64,000 nucleotides of DNA from Pontederia crassipes (lineage: Eukaryota; Streptophyta; Magnoliopsida; Commelinales; Pontederiaceae), in contig CM060190.1 of NCBI GenBank assembly GCA_030549335.1, forward strand, positions 67,470,118 to 67,534,117, written 5' to 3'. Both the position numbers and the translations under genes were made by a program. The notes beneath the pieces are model-generated. The model was not told the DNA's origin, made no database searches, and worked only from the letters and a program-made list of their open reading frames with translations. Shown here in pieces: positions 47,982-59,800 of the stretch. How positions within the stretch are numbered: the stretch's first letter is position 1; each line of letters begins with the position of its first letter.

Positions 47982-48478
47982 GGGTTATTTCCTCCGACCA
48001 CCTCTAAACTATCGCGAATTATCACATTTAATCTCAAACTACGAACTTCATTTTTTGGGTACCTAAACTATCACGATTTTTCTAGTTTGGTCCTTCTGTT
48101 CAATTCCGTCGACTTCTCCGTTATTTTTTATTTTTCGCATTTGTGAAATATCCATTATACCCCTACGTTAATCCACTTTTTATATAAAAATAATTTAAAA
48201 AAAGAAAAAATAAGACAGAAGGCGGCAACCCCTCCCCCCTTTTTTTCCTTTTTTTAAAAATTATTTATATATTTATTATTATATTTTTTATGTGAAAAAA
48301 TGGATTAATGGGCATAATGAACATTTTATAAATGTGAAATATGAAAAATAATGAATAAGTTGACGAAATTGAACGGAAGGATCAAATTTAAAAAATCGTG
48401 ATAGTTTAAACACCTAAAAAATGAATTTCATAGTTTGGGGTCAGATGTAGTAATTCGCGATAGTTTAGAAAATAACCC
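47982..48478. mobile_element. Short non-autonomous MULE with long TIRs
   Basis: The left arm begins GGGTTATTTCC; the right arm reversed begins GGGTTATTTTC. The arms then match through AAACTATCGCGAATTA, TTCATTTTTTGGGT and CACGATTTTT for about 220 bases. The 9-bp repeat AAATAAAAA flanks both ends (47973-47981, 48479-48487). Its small core contains GGCGGCAACCCCTCCCCCC, a miniature version of the GC-rich cores of the other MULEs here. Confidence 0.9.
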
Positions 48479-49189
48479 AAATAAAAATTATTGTTGATGT
48501 TGAAAATTCTTAATTTTTTATTTTTTAAAAAACGAGGATATATTATGAATACAAATATCAAACTTTATATTTTATACTCTATAAACTAATAAAAATAGCA
48601 TATAAAAAATTTGTTCACTAACTTTTTATTTTTTAATATATTTATAAAAAATCTTAGTTAGTGTTTAATTCAATCGAAACTTCTCGTTAATTCAAACTCT
48701 TACTTTTAAAACCTTAGTGCATGAAAACGGGAAGTGCTCTTACATGAGCACAGCGTTAACGTTGGCTGATATTTCGTCAACTTATGAGTTCGGAAAAGTA
48801 AAAAAGTTCTCTTTGATTCCAAAATTTAATTCTTCCAAGGCTTCAAAATTCAAGTCAGAGATCTGACCCTTTGTCATTCCTATTGTCATTATCGATAGGG
48901 ATTTAAATGTAAAAAGAAAACATCTTATATTTATATTTTTTATATAATTATATATATATATTCGACGAGATGTTCGGATATTTTTTTTAAAAAAATTATT
49001 TGAAGTTTTTTTTGGGTAATTTATTTCAAGGTTTTCATATTTCAACCAATGAAGCGGATAAATTTTACCAACTTTTGATTTCTACTGTGGCTCCTCTTTG
49101 CACCGGAAAAAAAAGTAATTTGAATCGGATAAATCTTAATATTGAAGCGCATACGGCCCACGTTCAAGGCATAAGTTCGGGTGGGTATA

Positions 49190-49202
49190 GCCCAAGGCCC
49201 AA
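49190..49202. promoter_or_regulatory. Paired TGGGCY (site II-like) motifs
   Basis: GCCCAAGGCCCAA, i.e. TTGGGCCTTGGGC on the other strand, lies about 120 bases upstream of the start codon of the small membrane protein gene, with a further GGCCCA near 49155. Such motifs are common upstream of plant growth and housekeeping genes. Confidence 0.45.
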
Positions 49203-49316
49203 AGGTCCATCAAGACTTCAAGATATATGATAATAGAAAAAAAAATACGGCTAGTGAGATTGTGTTGTGTTGGTTTCAACCGGAGGCTCGCGGGGAGAGG
49301 ACAGCGGACGACTGCG

Positions 49317-50733
49317 ATGGCAGCGGCGGCGGGAGACGGCGGCGGGGGATCGGGGCAGATCACCAAGGAGGCTTCTCCATGTGTAGTCACCTTCCCGTCC
49401 GCCCTCCGCCAGAGAGAGGAGATGTTTCCGTCCCCGCTCAGGTTTGAATGCGAGGAGGTCGCTGAAGATATGAACCCTCGCAACATGTGGCAGGTGGCGT
49501 CTTCTGTTCTCTTCTCTTCTCCCACTGTCTCTCGCTTATGGTTTCTTCTGTGTTTACTGTGGCCTCTTCCGTTCCATTTGGGGACGAACGAAGTAGGATT
49601 AGAAAACCCTGAAAGGCTTGAAATTGCTTGGATATTGGAATGCTCGACCGTGACTCTGCATCGCTTCAGTTCTAATAGTTAGGATATGATTTTTCTGTTC
49701 CCTCAGGATGAAATCTTTGGTGAAAGTTGAAATAAAAGACATGTCTAGTTTAAAATTTTGTTGTCCAGAGCAGGCTGTGTGATTATGATTTGTTTATAGC
49801 TATGTTGTGCAGAACAAATGCTTTACCATGAAATAGGTAGCCTGCTCTTTGCTGATGCTCCTGCTTTGACAAGATTGCAAGTACCAGAAAAGTTAAATCA
49901 GGGATTTCCATGCTTATACTATAGTTAGTAAAAAAATCTTAATTAATTGTCTATAGCTTACTAAATATTCTGGGCCTGTTTTAGTTATTGAATTCAGGGG
50001 CAAGATCATTAGTTTATACATCGAGATGCTTATTTTGATATCTTTCCAGCACTCCAACTGATGTCTTCTAGTACTAAACCATACTGTATGAAATCAAGAT
50101 CATGCATCATTACTAACTTGAGACTTTTTAGTTTAGGGCCCGAGTTATCATATAATAATACTTTGAAGTATGAACAAGGTGAATCTAGTTTAACTCTTCA
50201 TGGGACCAAAGCACGTTTTGACATGGTTGATAAGTCGCAGAAGAGTGTGTTTGGATTCTTTTATTAAGGTGTTTTGTTTTTCAAATAAGCATGCATCTGG
50301 TGATTTCTTTTCTGAAAAGATGATGTCAATTGAATTACTTTTTCCAATCTTTTGAAATCATTCAACTGAACTTGTGAAGTAAAGTACTATGTGCAGAAGC
50401 ACCAGTCCTTTGCTTCAAGGTATGGGGTCCTCCAAAATCTGGAGTCCTCTCAAGTGCAGCCTAAAATAACAGTTTCATTAGAGTAAAATCAAAATCTGCT
50501 GCCCTAAAAAATGGAGGAAAAAATCTGCTTAAGGTTATATATGTCCAAGTCCAACAGCTTTGAGTGCCATAAGGTACTGGGTGATGAGGTGATCTATTTT
50601 TCTATCTGCTCTTGTTGATGTTAAGGTTGTCTAATATGAATTCCACTTTTTATCAGGTAAAAGCCAATTATAGTAGCATCATTCTCTATAAGTCGTTTTC
50701 TTTTGATTTATGTTAGCATAGTTATTGTTAATT

Positions 50734-50799
<66 letters not shown>

Positions 50800-52508
50800 A
50801 TACAGAGAAACACATGTGATAAATGAAGTTCACCCTTAACTTGGTTATGTCTTCAGGTAATGGCATAACTCATTTGATGAAAAAATTAAGAGGAGGATTG
50901 CAATTATTCACATTTTAGACTTTTCCAATCTTAACTCATAAGGAGTTTATATTGACACTCTCTTTATAAATTATATGAATTTCATTCAGATCAGGACTTT
51001 CTAGTAGTTCTTCAGAAAATTATGACACCTTTAATGGTATATGGAATTAAATCAATTTTGAATCATATACAGAATAGACCCCGGGAGGGTGTAAGGTGCG
51101 TGAAGTGTTAACTACAACTTAGGAACAAATGGGGTAAATTACACGAATCATCTCTCAACTTTGGGTGCAGTAACTACTTGATCCCCCAATTTCAATTTGT
51201 AATTGGAATGTCCTCAATCTTTGATTTTCTTGCATGCATATAGATAGTTTCCCGGTCACGGTGTTGAGGTGACGCAAGAAAAAATAATATAATAATATAA
51301 ATATATAATAAAATAATATAAAAATAAATAAATAAATAAACCGTAAAAAAAGGCGGCAGCTGGCCTTACGGCTGCCACCCCTCGCTGTCGCCGGAGCTTG
51401 CAGGGGCATGGGTCCCCAGACGCACAGGGGGCTGACGCCCCCTTCGCCGGTGTGCGAGAGAGAGCCAGCTAGGGGGGCGTCGGGCCCCCTTTGTGCGTGC
51501 TCCCCTTTCTTCTCTCACGCCTACAAGGAAGAAAAGTGGGGTGGGGCCGGCCCCCTGTGCGAGCTTGCCGGCGCCCACCTTTTCTTCCTCACAGCCGGCA
51601 AGGAAGAAAAGGAGGGGGGCACCGGCCCCCCTTTTTCTTCTTTGCAGCCGGCGAGGAAGAAACAGGGGGCCGGTGCCCCTCTTTTCTCCCTCGTGCGACG
51701 TGTCAGTGAGGGAGAAATGGGGGGCGTCAGCCCCATGTGTGAGCTCACCGGCCGGAGAAGGAGAAGAGGGGGCGCTGACCCCCACTATGCGACGGGGCTG
51801 GCACCCCTTCCCCTCCTCCCCAGTGTCGGAGGGGAGAGGGGGAGGGGGCGCCGCCCCCCCTTGCTAGGCTGCCCCCTTTTTAACGTTTTTATTAATTTTT
51901 TAGGTTTTTATATTATTTTATTATATTTTGTTACACCATGTCGATATTATAACCGAGGAACCGTCTATTGGCGGTCAGGAGGACGAAGCGTGCAAAGTTC
52001 AAAGACAATCGAGTTATAAATTGAAATCGGGGGGACCGTTAAGATATTGACAAGTTGGGGAACATCCGTGTAATTTGCCCGAACAAATGAGCTTGCACTT
52101 GGTCAGAAGGTGGTATAAAAAATAATTAATGCACTCCCTACACTTTCTAAGCACCTCTAGCACATCTCAGTTTGTTTCCATGCCCCATAAAGAGGTTTTT
52201 TAATGCTAGGATAGAAAGGAAGTTGTTTTTGCATGATTGCATTTGTGGGTACTTTCGAGACAACCACATGCATGCAAGCAAGCATCATCTTTAAATGTAA
52301 AACATATCAGATTTTGCATCAATGTTGAGACCTAATGATTGTAAGCTCCTTGCCTTCATTTTATTACAAACCATGTTCACAGTCATTGTCAACTATTCTT
52401 TTACTTCAGGTGTATGCTCTGGGAGGTTTTCTGGTTCTAAGGTGGATATGGGCCAGATGGAAGGAGAGGACAAGCAGAGGACAAGACGGTGAAGATTCAT
52501 CTACATAG
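49317..52508 (+). CDS. Small plant membrane protein of unknown function
   Basis: Two exons (49317-49493 and 52410-52508) encode 91 residues. The N-terminus is Gly/Ala-rich. The middle, MFPSPLRFECEEVAEDMNPR, looks strongly constrained. The second exon encodes one probable membrane helix (VYALGGFLVLRWIWARW, about residues 60-76) followed by a charged tail ending in EDSST. The join CAG|GTG is in phase and uses a GT-AG intron of 2.9 kb. I recall similar short proteins of unknown function in other plants but know no assigned role. The intron contains a GA microsatellite and a complete MULE (51132-52080). Confidence is high in the exon pair and low in any function. Confidence 0.8.
50738..50798. repeat. 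(GA)n microsatellite, about 30 units, intronic
   Basis: An uninterrupted GA dinucleotide run in the intron of the small membrane protein gene. Confidence 0.95.
51132..52080. mobile_element. Intronic MULE with GC-rich core
   Basis: The left end is GGGTAAATTACACGAATCAT. The reverse complement of the right end starts GGGCAAATTACACGGATGTT. Perfect 9-bp duplications GAACAAATG lie at 51123-51131 and 52081-52089. The arms share CCCCCAATTTCAATTT-type sequence. The core (about 51350-51880) is GC-rich with repeated GGAAGAAAAG...GGGGGC...GGCCCCC modules, giving long overlapping open frames without homology. It sits wholly inside the intron, so splicing should remove it. Confidence 0.9.
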
Positions 52509-53867
52509 AACGAGGTTATGTTTCTCTAGAACTAAGTGCACTCAGCAAGTCCTGAGAGATTTCAATGGTTTACAGTTTGTATCGAAGTTGCGGTTTTATG
52601 AGAAAATCTAGATGCTAATTCTTTTCCTCTAATAATTGAACATGAACATTCTTTTCCTCTAGTAATTGAGCATGAACACTCTGATGAAGCTAAGGATAAG
52701 CTGACCAACCAATTATCAGTTCCTAATATCGTATGTCTCTCATCTAACTACGTGAACATAAAATCTCTTCAGTGGGTAAAAGAAACTGATTTTTTTTTTT
52801 TTTTTGAAATGGCATTGTGCAAGCACAATGAACTGGCTAAAGAACTGGAAGGCTATCAACAGCCAAATCGCAAAGCAGTGATCGGATAGGTGGCCTGCCA
52901 CTAGGCAATGTCCGGCAGAAGATAGGAATATCTGTGGACGGTAAAGATAAACTGCCGAAGCTTTAAATTGGGAAATGCTCAAGAAATAGGTGAATCTGAG
53001 ACCTGTAAGAACGAAAACAGGGAGCTAAAACAATTTGGAAATGATCATGTAATGGAATGTACAACAATTTGGAGATGATCATGTAATGAAATGAACAATT
53101 TCCAGAGAGAGACGAAATACATAATGTTTCTGAATTCAGGAAAGTAATGGTTCGACAAATTGGATGAGATCAAGCCACGGAATATGGACGTCGCCACTGC
53201 TTCCAGCTCGAAAGCTATGACACCACATCCAGCAAACTCCAAACCCCGAATCTGATGCACAGATCAAGTACGAGGGAGAGAGCAAACAATGACCGAATCA
53301 AAAGAACATTTTGACGAGAAGAGTTCTAATCAAGCAATACAAAAAGAACATTTTAAGGAGAAGAACAGCAAAAGATTCATCAAAGTGTTATAAGAACATA
53401 AATTCACAACAAAAACATGGACCAACAGTAACAAATAAATTAGAGAGGATTATATTATTTACCTCAAGAAAGAGAACGAAGAGATGGAAAGTTTTCTGTT
53501 GCCATTTTTTCTCTGCAACTGTTAATAATAATACTCTCGAATTTTGGGATAACAATTGATCTCTTCATATTATCAGAGGCTTTATTTATCACGGTGCACA
53601 TTTGTCTAACCGGCAACAGAGGTCCCGATGAGTAATACTACCCAATTACTCTGCCAAGAAACTTGGTTGTCAACATAGAAGAGAAAAAAAAAACGTAAGA
53701 ACCTTAATCATTGTTGTGTAGTTGTACATATAAATTCCTAACAAAACATCCGACCAATCCTGGAACTATGATTTGTCAATTGAGATGAAAGAGTAGCTAT
53801 TTTTTTTACTACTTAATTTGTAAATGTCTAAGAGAGTAGTCTTGAATCAACAATTTACCACTAAAGT
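52509..53867. other. 3' flank and unclassified intergenic DNA
   Basis: The first part is probably 3' untranslated sequence. A T-run at about 52790-52805 precedes sequence of higher complexity (52806-53560). A - strand frame at 53045-53260 looks faintly like a retroelement RNase H tail, but is too short to call. A local repeat of GATGATCATGTAATG occurs near 53040 and 53075. Confidence 0.5.
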
Positions 53868-54333
53868 TGTAACGACCTAAGGTCTAAAGATTAAGATGAT
53901 CTCATTGAATAATTTTATAGGGTCAAAATACGAAAGTTATCATGGGCTTATAATGTAGCTATTTCCTTTATCTACTAAGACGTGTTTTAAATTCGTGTGG
54001 GCCGAAAGTTCAAAATGAATAATATTTGATTGGGCCGGGAGTATTACATAATAGTATCAAAGCTAACATCGTGTGCTCACTTGAGCCGTGTGAAAAACAC
54101 GGACCATGGACCAATACGAATCCCGCTCAACGAGGACGTTAAGTCCTTTATGGGAGAACATTATAATGACCTAAGGTTTAATGATCAAAATGGTCTCATT
54201 GAATAGTCCCACGTGATAAAATATGAAGATGATCATGAGCTTATATGTAGTTATCATTTTACCTATCAAGACGCATTCATGCGGGCTAAAAGCGCAAAGC
54301 GAACAATATCTTTATTGGATCATGGGTGTTACA
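53868..54333 (+). mobile_element. Complete TRIM retroelement
   Basis: A terminal-repeat retrotransposon in miniature. LTR1 (53868-54048) starts TGTAACGACCTAAGG and ends GTATTACA. LTR2 (54162-54333) starts TATAATGACCTAAGG and ends GTGTTACA. The primer-binding site near 54052 reads TAGTATCAAAGCT, close to the plant tRNA-iMet site TGGTATCAGAGC. A purine tract TGGGAGAA (54151-54158) precedes LTR2. The flanking pentamers AAAGT and AAAGC match at 4 of 5. Only about 110 bases lie between the LTRs, with no coding capacity, as in known TRIMs. Confidence 0.85.
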
Positions 54334-55445
54334 AAAGCTCTTAACTAGTAGGTGATAATAGACTTATACGTAGTCATCCTTTTATTTGTTTAATTTGATT
54401 TTTTTCTCTCTTTTTAAAGATGCACCTCTCTAAATTAGTATTTCATAAACTAAGGCGATTTAGTATAAGGTAATATGCATAGATTATTAATTAATTATTT
54501 AAAATTCTTAAGACCCATCATATTATCTTGTTTGGCTGCGGCTCATTATTGATAATTTTAATTGCTTTGATAGTCTTGATTACTACTTCACCGATAATTT
54601 AAACAACAGGCAAGAGAAGTGATTTTCCATATTATCAGCTGATGAGAATGCATTCTAACGAAAATATTTATTCAATTAAATTTTTTATTTTTATTTTTTA
54701 TTAATAAATAAATATCATTCAATTTCATCTTTTTTGTTATTCAAAATCTTTTATAAATAATTCTTAATTTTGTCACGTCTTTTTTATATGTATTCTCTTT
54801 TGTATTTTTTCTTTGTTTATTTATAATAATATGTTATTGATTTCTGAAATAAATTTTAGAAGTATTTTGGTAATTTTATTATATATTTTAACTATTATTT
54901 ACATTTTCAATACTTATCAAATATGGTAATGTAATATTATTGGTAATTTAAATATTGATAATTTATCTAAGTGATGATTTAAATTATCGATTAATTAAAT
55001 CGGTAAGGTGTCAAACGACTCCTAAGAATCATGCTTATTTTGAAAAGGAAAAATGAAAAAATGAAAAAAAACAATAAGTATTTATTTTAACATGTTTTAA
55101 GTTTTAAAATTTTCTTAGAATAGATTAAGTCGGTTTATTTTTTAAATACAAACGGTTGAATCATCCGATTGGACTGAATTGAATCAGATTTGAAAAATTG
55201 AAATCGGCACCCGACTTATTGATGGTCGAATTCGGATGGGATGAACACCCAAAGCCAGGTACATATAATTATATAATTGAATTTGCCCTTAATAGACCTA
55301 CCCAGCTGCTCCCTTCCTCCTCTCAGGCCATTGACGGTCATCTTGTTGAACTGTGCTCATAAAATCTCATCTTAAAATATGATAATTTATGTACTGAAAA
55401 AAGATGATTATAAAATTACACACACACAAATATACATACATATAC

Positions 55446-55489
<44 letters not shown>

Positions 55490-56039
55490 TAATATTGGCG
55501 CGCGCACACACTAACATATTCATTTCAAATGGCAAAAAATATAAACAAAATGTAAGCTTAATCTATTGAACGCATACCATTATCATATAATATGAAAGGG
55601 AAAACAATGTACCAAGCAAAAATAGTAATAAATAATCAATGTAAAATTATAAACACGTTTTACATATTCTCGTGTGCACCAAATGTATGATCAATATTTT
55701 ATACTAGCATAAAAATGCTAAAAAGCAACAAAGATATAAAAATACAAAGTTAATTATATTTGACAAACTTCATTTTTTTAACAACTAAGCTAACGCCAAA
55801 ATAGTTAGTTTTAGAACTAGAATATAAGAAATTATCTTATATAAAAGTCTGAGTTAATTTTAATTTATTTCACTAGCTTAGCTTAAATTGCAAATTTCAA
55901 AAGTGACGTGTTTGACAATCGAAATTAATTTAGAATCGAGACCTAGTTCTACGTGTCTTCGATTCCCATCTTTCGATTTCACCAAAAATCGGTTTCACAT
56001 ATTTTTTGGAACCAGAGCAGTGTTCATGCATCAACTTTT
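54334..56039. other. AT-rich intergenic DNA with TA microsatellite
   Basis: Mostly AT-rich. A TA-rich microsatellite lies near 55440-55486. Near 55140-55255 a block ending GGATGGGATGAACACCC resembles a truncated hAT-type end. No gene seen. Confidence 0.5.
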
Positions 56040-56400
56040 TTTTTTTTTGAAGTGGAGGTTTCCTTTTTTTTTCAAATCATTTTTTTTCTTCTTACATTTT
56101 ATCTCCCTTATATTTCTCACATAAAATATTTTACGTATTAGATATAATATTTAATATTATTTATTATTTCGGGAAAATTGTTTTATATTTTGTTAAAAAT
56201 AATTTATTACAAATATTACTTATTATATTTTAATAATATTTTTTTAAAAAAAATAACATAAAATTTTAGTTTATAGTTAATGTTTATTAATTAAAAAAAT
56301 TATATTTTATATCTCCAATTCATATTTTTCATTTAGATATTCACTAAAATTAATTTATAACATGTCAATTCAACTATTTATGTAAAGTTTGAAAAAACTA
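56040..56400 (+). repeat. Dispersed AT-rich repeat, copy 7
   Basis: Contains ATCTCCCTTATATTTCTCAC at the left, then TATTCACTAAAATTAATTTA and ATGTCAATTCAACTATTTAT at the right, in family order. Ends approximate. Confidence 0.6.
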
Positions 56401-56823
56401 TCATTCTATACCTAAAAGCTTATGCCAAACGTCGACAAGAAAGCCAGCACAGCTGCAGCGTCCAAGCGAGCATTTTCAGCTAATCACACGAGAAGACAAC
56501 AGTATGTTAGTTCATGAATCATAGTTATGAACATTCTAATGGATCATACGTAGCTGCACACACGTTCTCGAATAGAGAAGAAAATTACGTGTGATCTAAA
56601 CTACAAAATTTTGCGAGGCAATTACACTGGCTCATTTCATATTCCCAGAAGCAAAAATGACGGGAAAAAAAAATCCATTCTGACACTCTTCGAGCGCAGG
56701 CCCTTTACCCTTTAAATGTTCGGTCACCAAGGTGACCGAAGAGTAGTTTATGGATACGAGGAACTCCATTTTGAGCCAAGTGAATTAGAAAAAAAAATCC
56801 CGAACAATTTCCTGACCGATCTA

Positions 56824-59800
56824 TTACTCTTCTCCGAAGTAATGATCATAAATGGACAGTCGATCGAAAGCATCGACATTTGCCTTCACTCCGATGAATT
56901 GACTACCAAATTGAGCACATCCAGCATACGGCCACTTGCATCCCTCCCTTGTCCTGAATGGGCATAGGTTCTCACACATGGTGCCATTTAGATTATCTGG
57001 AACCAAGCTATCATCCAAGGCTGAAACTGAAACCGACAGTTCTGCTTGCTCATCAGGTTCCCCTGTGTTGCTTTTCAGAGAATACGAGGATGACAATCCT
57101 TCTCCTGTTTCTGATGGAGATCTTGCCAAATCCGTATTGTCAACCCCAATGCCGGAGAAATGCACTTTACATCCGAGTGATTGCACTGCACGTTTCAAGG
57201 CTTGATTCTCTCTGGTAGCTCTTTTAGCCATAGCTACAGCTGAGTGCGTGAGCTGCTTTTCTTTCTGCAGTTGCTCAGCCAGTAAATCAACTCGGCCTTC
57301 AAGCTCCTTAGCCTTTACTTCTGCAATTTCTTTGGCCTGAAATTATAGGCGAAAACATAATTTATACGTGACAGCTAAATATATTCTCTGTTGTCAATAA
57401 CACGCCGTTCCAGTATTTGTTTAAAAAATGTCATTCCAGTACACACCTCATTCTTGGAAAAAAAACACAACTAACTATAATTGCACATTTATTGAAGGAG
57501 CACAAGAATACCTTGACAGCTTCATTGTATCCTTTTTTCATGACACGCCACTGGGATTCCACCTCACCAGCCTGTGCTTCAGAAGGGCAAGCCCACCGCA
57601 AATGAAACTCAGGCCACAGCGTCGGAGCTAAAGCTGCAGCTGGAGGCAACAATGGCCCAGTGTATTTTAGAGGATCAAAGAAGACATTGCAGTGGACACT
57701 AGAGCCATCATCAGCAGCACGTAAATGAGATAAGTACATCCATATGCATCCACTAGCCTCTGGAACGCCATTTTGTTGCCTTTCCTTCTCACTAATTCAC
57801 ATTTCCAGGAGCATGAGAAAAAAGGGCTCATAACAATCAATGTCAATAATAATATATCAGTGGATATATAATCCCTAAACAAAGATAATCCATCCGAGGC
57901 AAATTAATTTAATAACTAAACTTGGAGGCTAATGGATGCTGAGAATCTTTGTAATCTAAAAGTAATGTTCCTTACAACAGTGAATAGCCCTATTTACAGA
58001 ACCACGGTACCTAGCAGAATATGGTACCTAAATAAAGTAGGAGAATAGAGAATTCATTGAATTAAAACTAAATAAAGAAATATTGTGAAGCAAGTGAGGA
58101 AAAGAAACTATCATGCGATGATGTGCTCCAATTGATGTAGATCTCAATAATCATCCTTCACTGTTTCTCAAGATGCAATGACCTGAGCATCTTTTCCTTG
58201 CATGTTCGAAGACTTCCAATGTAAATGCAACTAGGTACCGTAAAATAGGAAATGCATACTTCCTAACCATTACAAGGTAGAGTTCTTATCTGGTTGCAAA
58301 ATGGTTTTCAATCAAAACTTTACCCCATACCTAAATTTGCATTCAGCTAAGAAATCAGAAACAGAAGTAGAAGATATCAAGCGACACTTTAATGAAGCAA
58401 CAATATGCGCTAGTGCCTAGCCATATACAAAACAATATTATTCTAGGCACTTAAAAAAAGTAAATCTCAAATAGCCATCAGTAGGCATCCCATTGTTATC
58501 TCAATGTCTATACTATGACAGCTGTGAATGATAAGCTTGAACAAAAATATTGGCAAGTAAGAAATATATTGTTTTTGAGAGATTGATTAATTACTTTATC
58601 ACAGGGACCACAGTTTCATAAACAAGAGGCACACTCATACCACAGTACCAAGAACAACATAACTCATGGAAATGTGCATCCCATAATGCATCAGTATATC
58701 GGGCTCGTCCCAAGAGGATTATACTAATAAATGTATTCATTTAACTAAAAAAATCTTCAGAGTTGTAAAAGTAAAAACATGGTAATTTCATAAACTAAAT
58801 TAAGCACAATTAAGATAGTACCTGTTGAATAAGAAGTTTCCAAAGCGGCAAGACATCACACAGTCCAGAAAATCAACAAGGAAAGCCTAAAATATGATAT
58901 TGTGATAGTAAGTTAGAGGACATTTAATGGATCAAAAGATAATTCAAACTGTTAATTCCCGTGCAACAGCTAAACTGAACTTTCTTCAGACAAGGATTGC
59001 CTATTAACAGTTATACTGAGGAGAACTTGAGACATGCAGACTTACTGAGGAGAACTCAAAAGCACCTGGATATAAGCGTAGTAGTTGCGCCACACAGTCA
59101 ACCCACTGCAAACATATCAGATAAGGTCTTCAAAAACAAGAAACATTTTCTATCGCATCAATGTACTTCAATTAAAAATGCAAACATGTCATACTCAAAT
59201 GGAGAACAGGAATGTGCTTCCATAACAATTAAATGCATCACCCTGAATTTGAATTATCTAGATAATGATAAATGCAGTCAATAAACAACTAATTTTACCA
59301 ACTGAATGGGTTAAATATTTAAATTTAACTGCATGACAAAAAGAGTATAAATATACATATAAAAGAAAATAGTTAACACAAATTTTTTAAGAACCGATGG
59401 AATTAGAAAGTTTATATGAAGCAAATATGCTGAAATGGCTCTTAAATGCCAAAACTTTCCAGGAGCTCAATTAGAGAAAACCTATTGCATAAAAGGTTGA
59501 GACGACTTTGTTATTTTGTCATTAAGAATGCACAAAAGTTTTATCTGATCATCACTCCATTTACCTGTAAAAATATGGGCGAAGTATTATTTGACCCATG
59601 TGATGAACTATTAATGGAGGAGGACCCTGAACCTGGGATATTCCGTATTGGCGATGCAGATTGACTTCCAACAGAAGATTGCCTTGTTAATTCGTTGTTC
59701 CCAGATACAGTTAAGAAACCCATACGTTCCGAAAATGGATGCCCAAATGCAAGCCAATCTTTTTCCACAAGTGCCTAAAGAAAAATGTATAGCTCCTCAG

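Noticed and set aside
51366-52019. Frames of up to 203 residues in the intron of the small membrane protein gene
   Set aside because: They lie inside an inserted MULE with perfect 9-bp duplications and repeat-driven composition.
53045-53260. Possible RNase H-like retroelement tail on the - strand
   Set aside because: Only about 70 residues with weak resemblance and no neighbouring retroelement domains.
57667-57882. Apparent frameshift in the myotubularin gene (frame reading [15 protein letters not shown], then a different frame [11 protein letters not shown])
   Set aside because: An acceptor at 57792 with a phase-2 upstream exon (58822-58886) gives the continuous reading [19 protein letters not shown], so no frameshift is needed.
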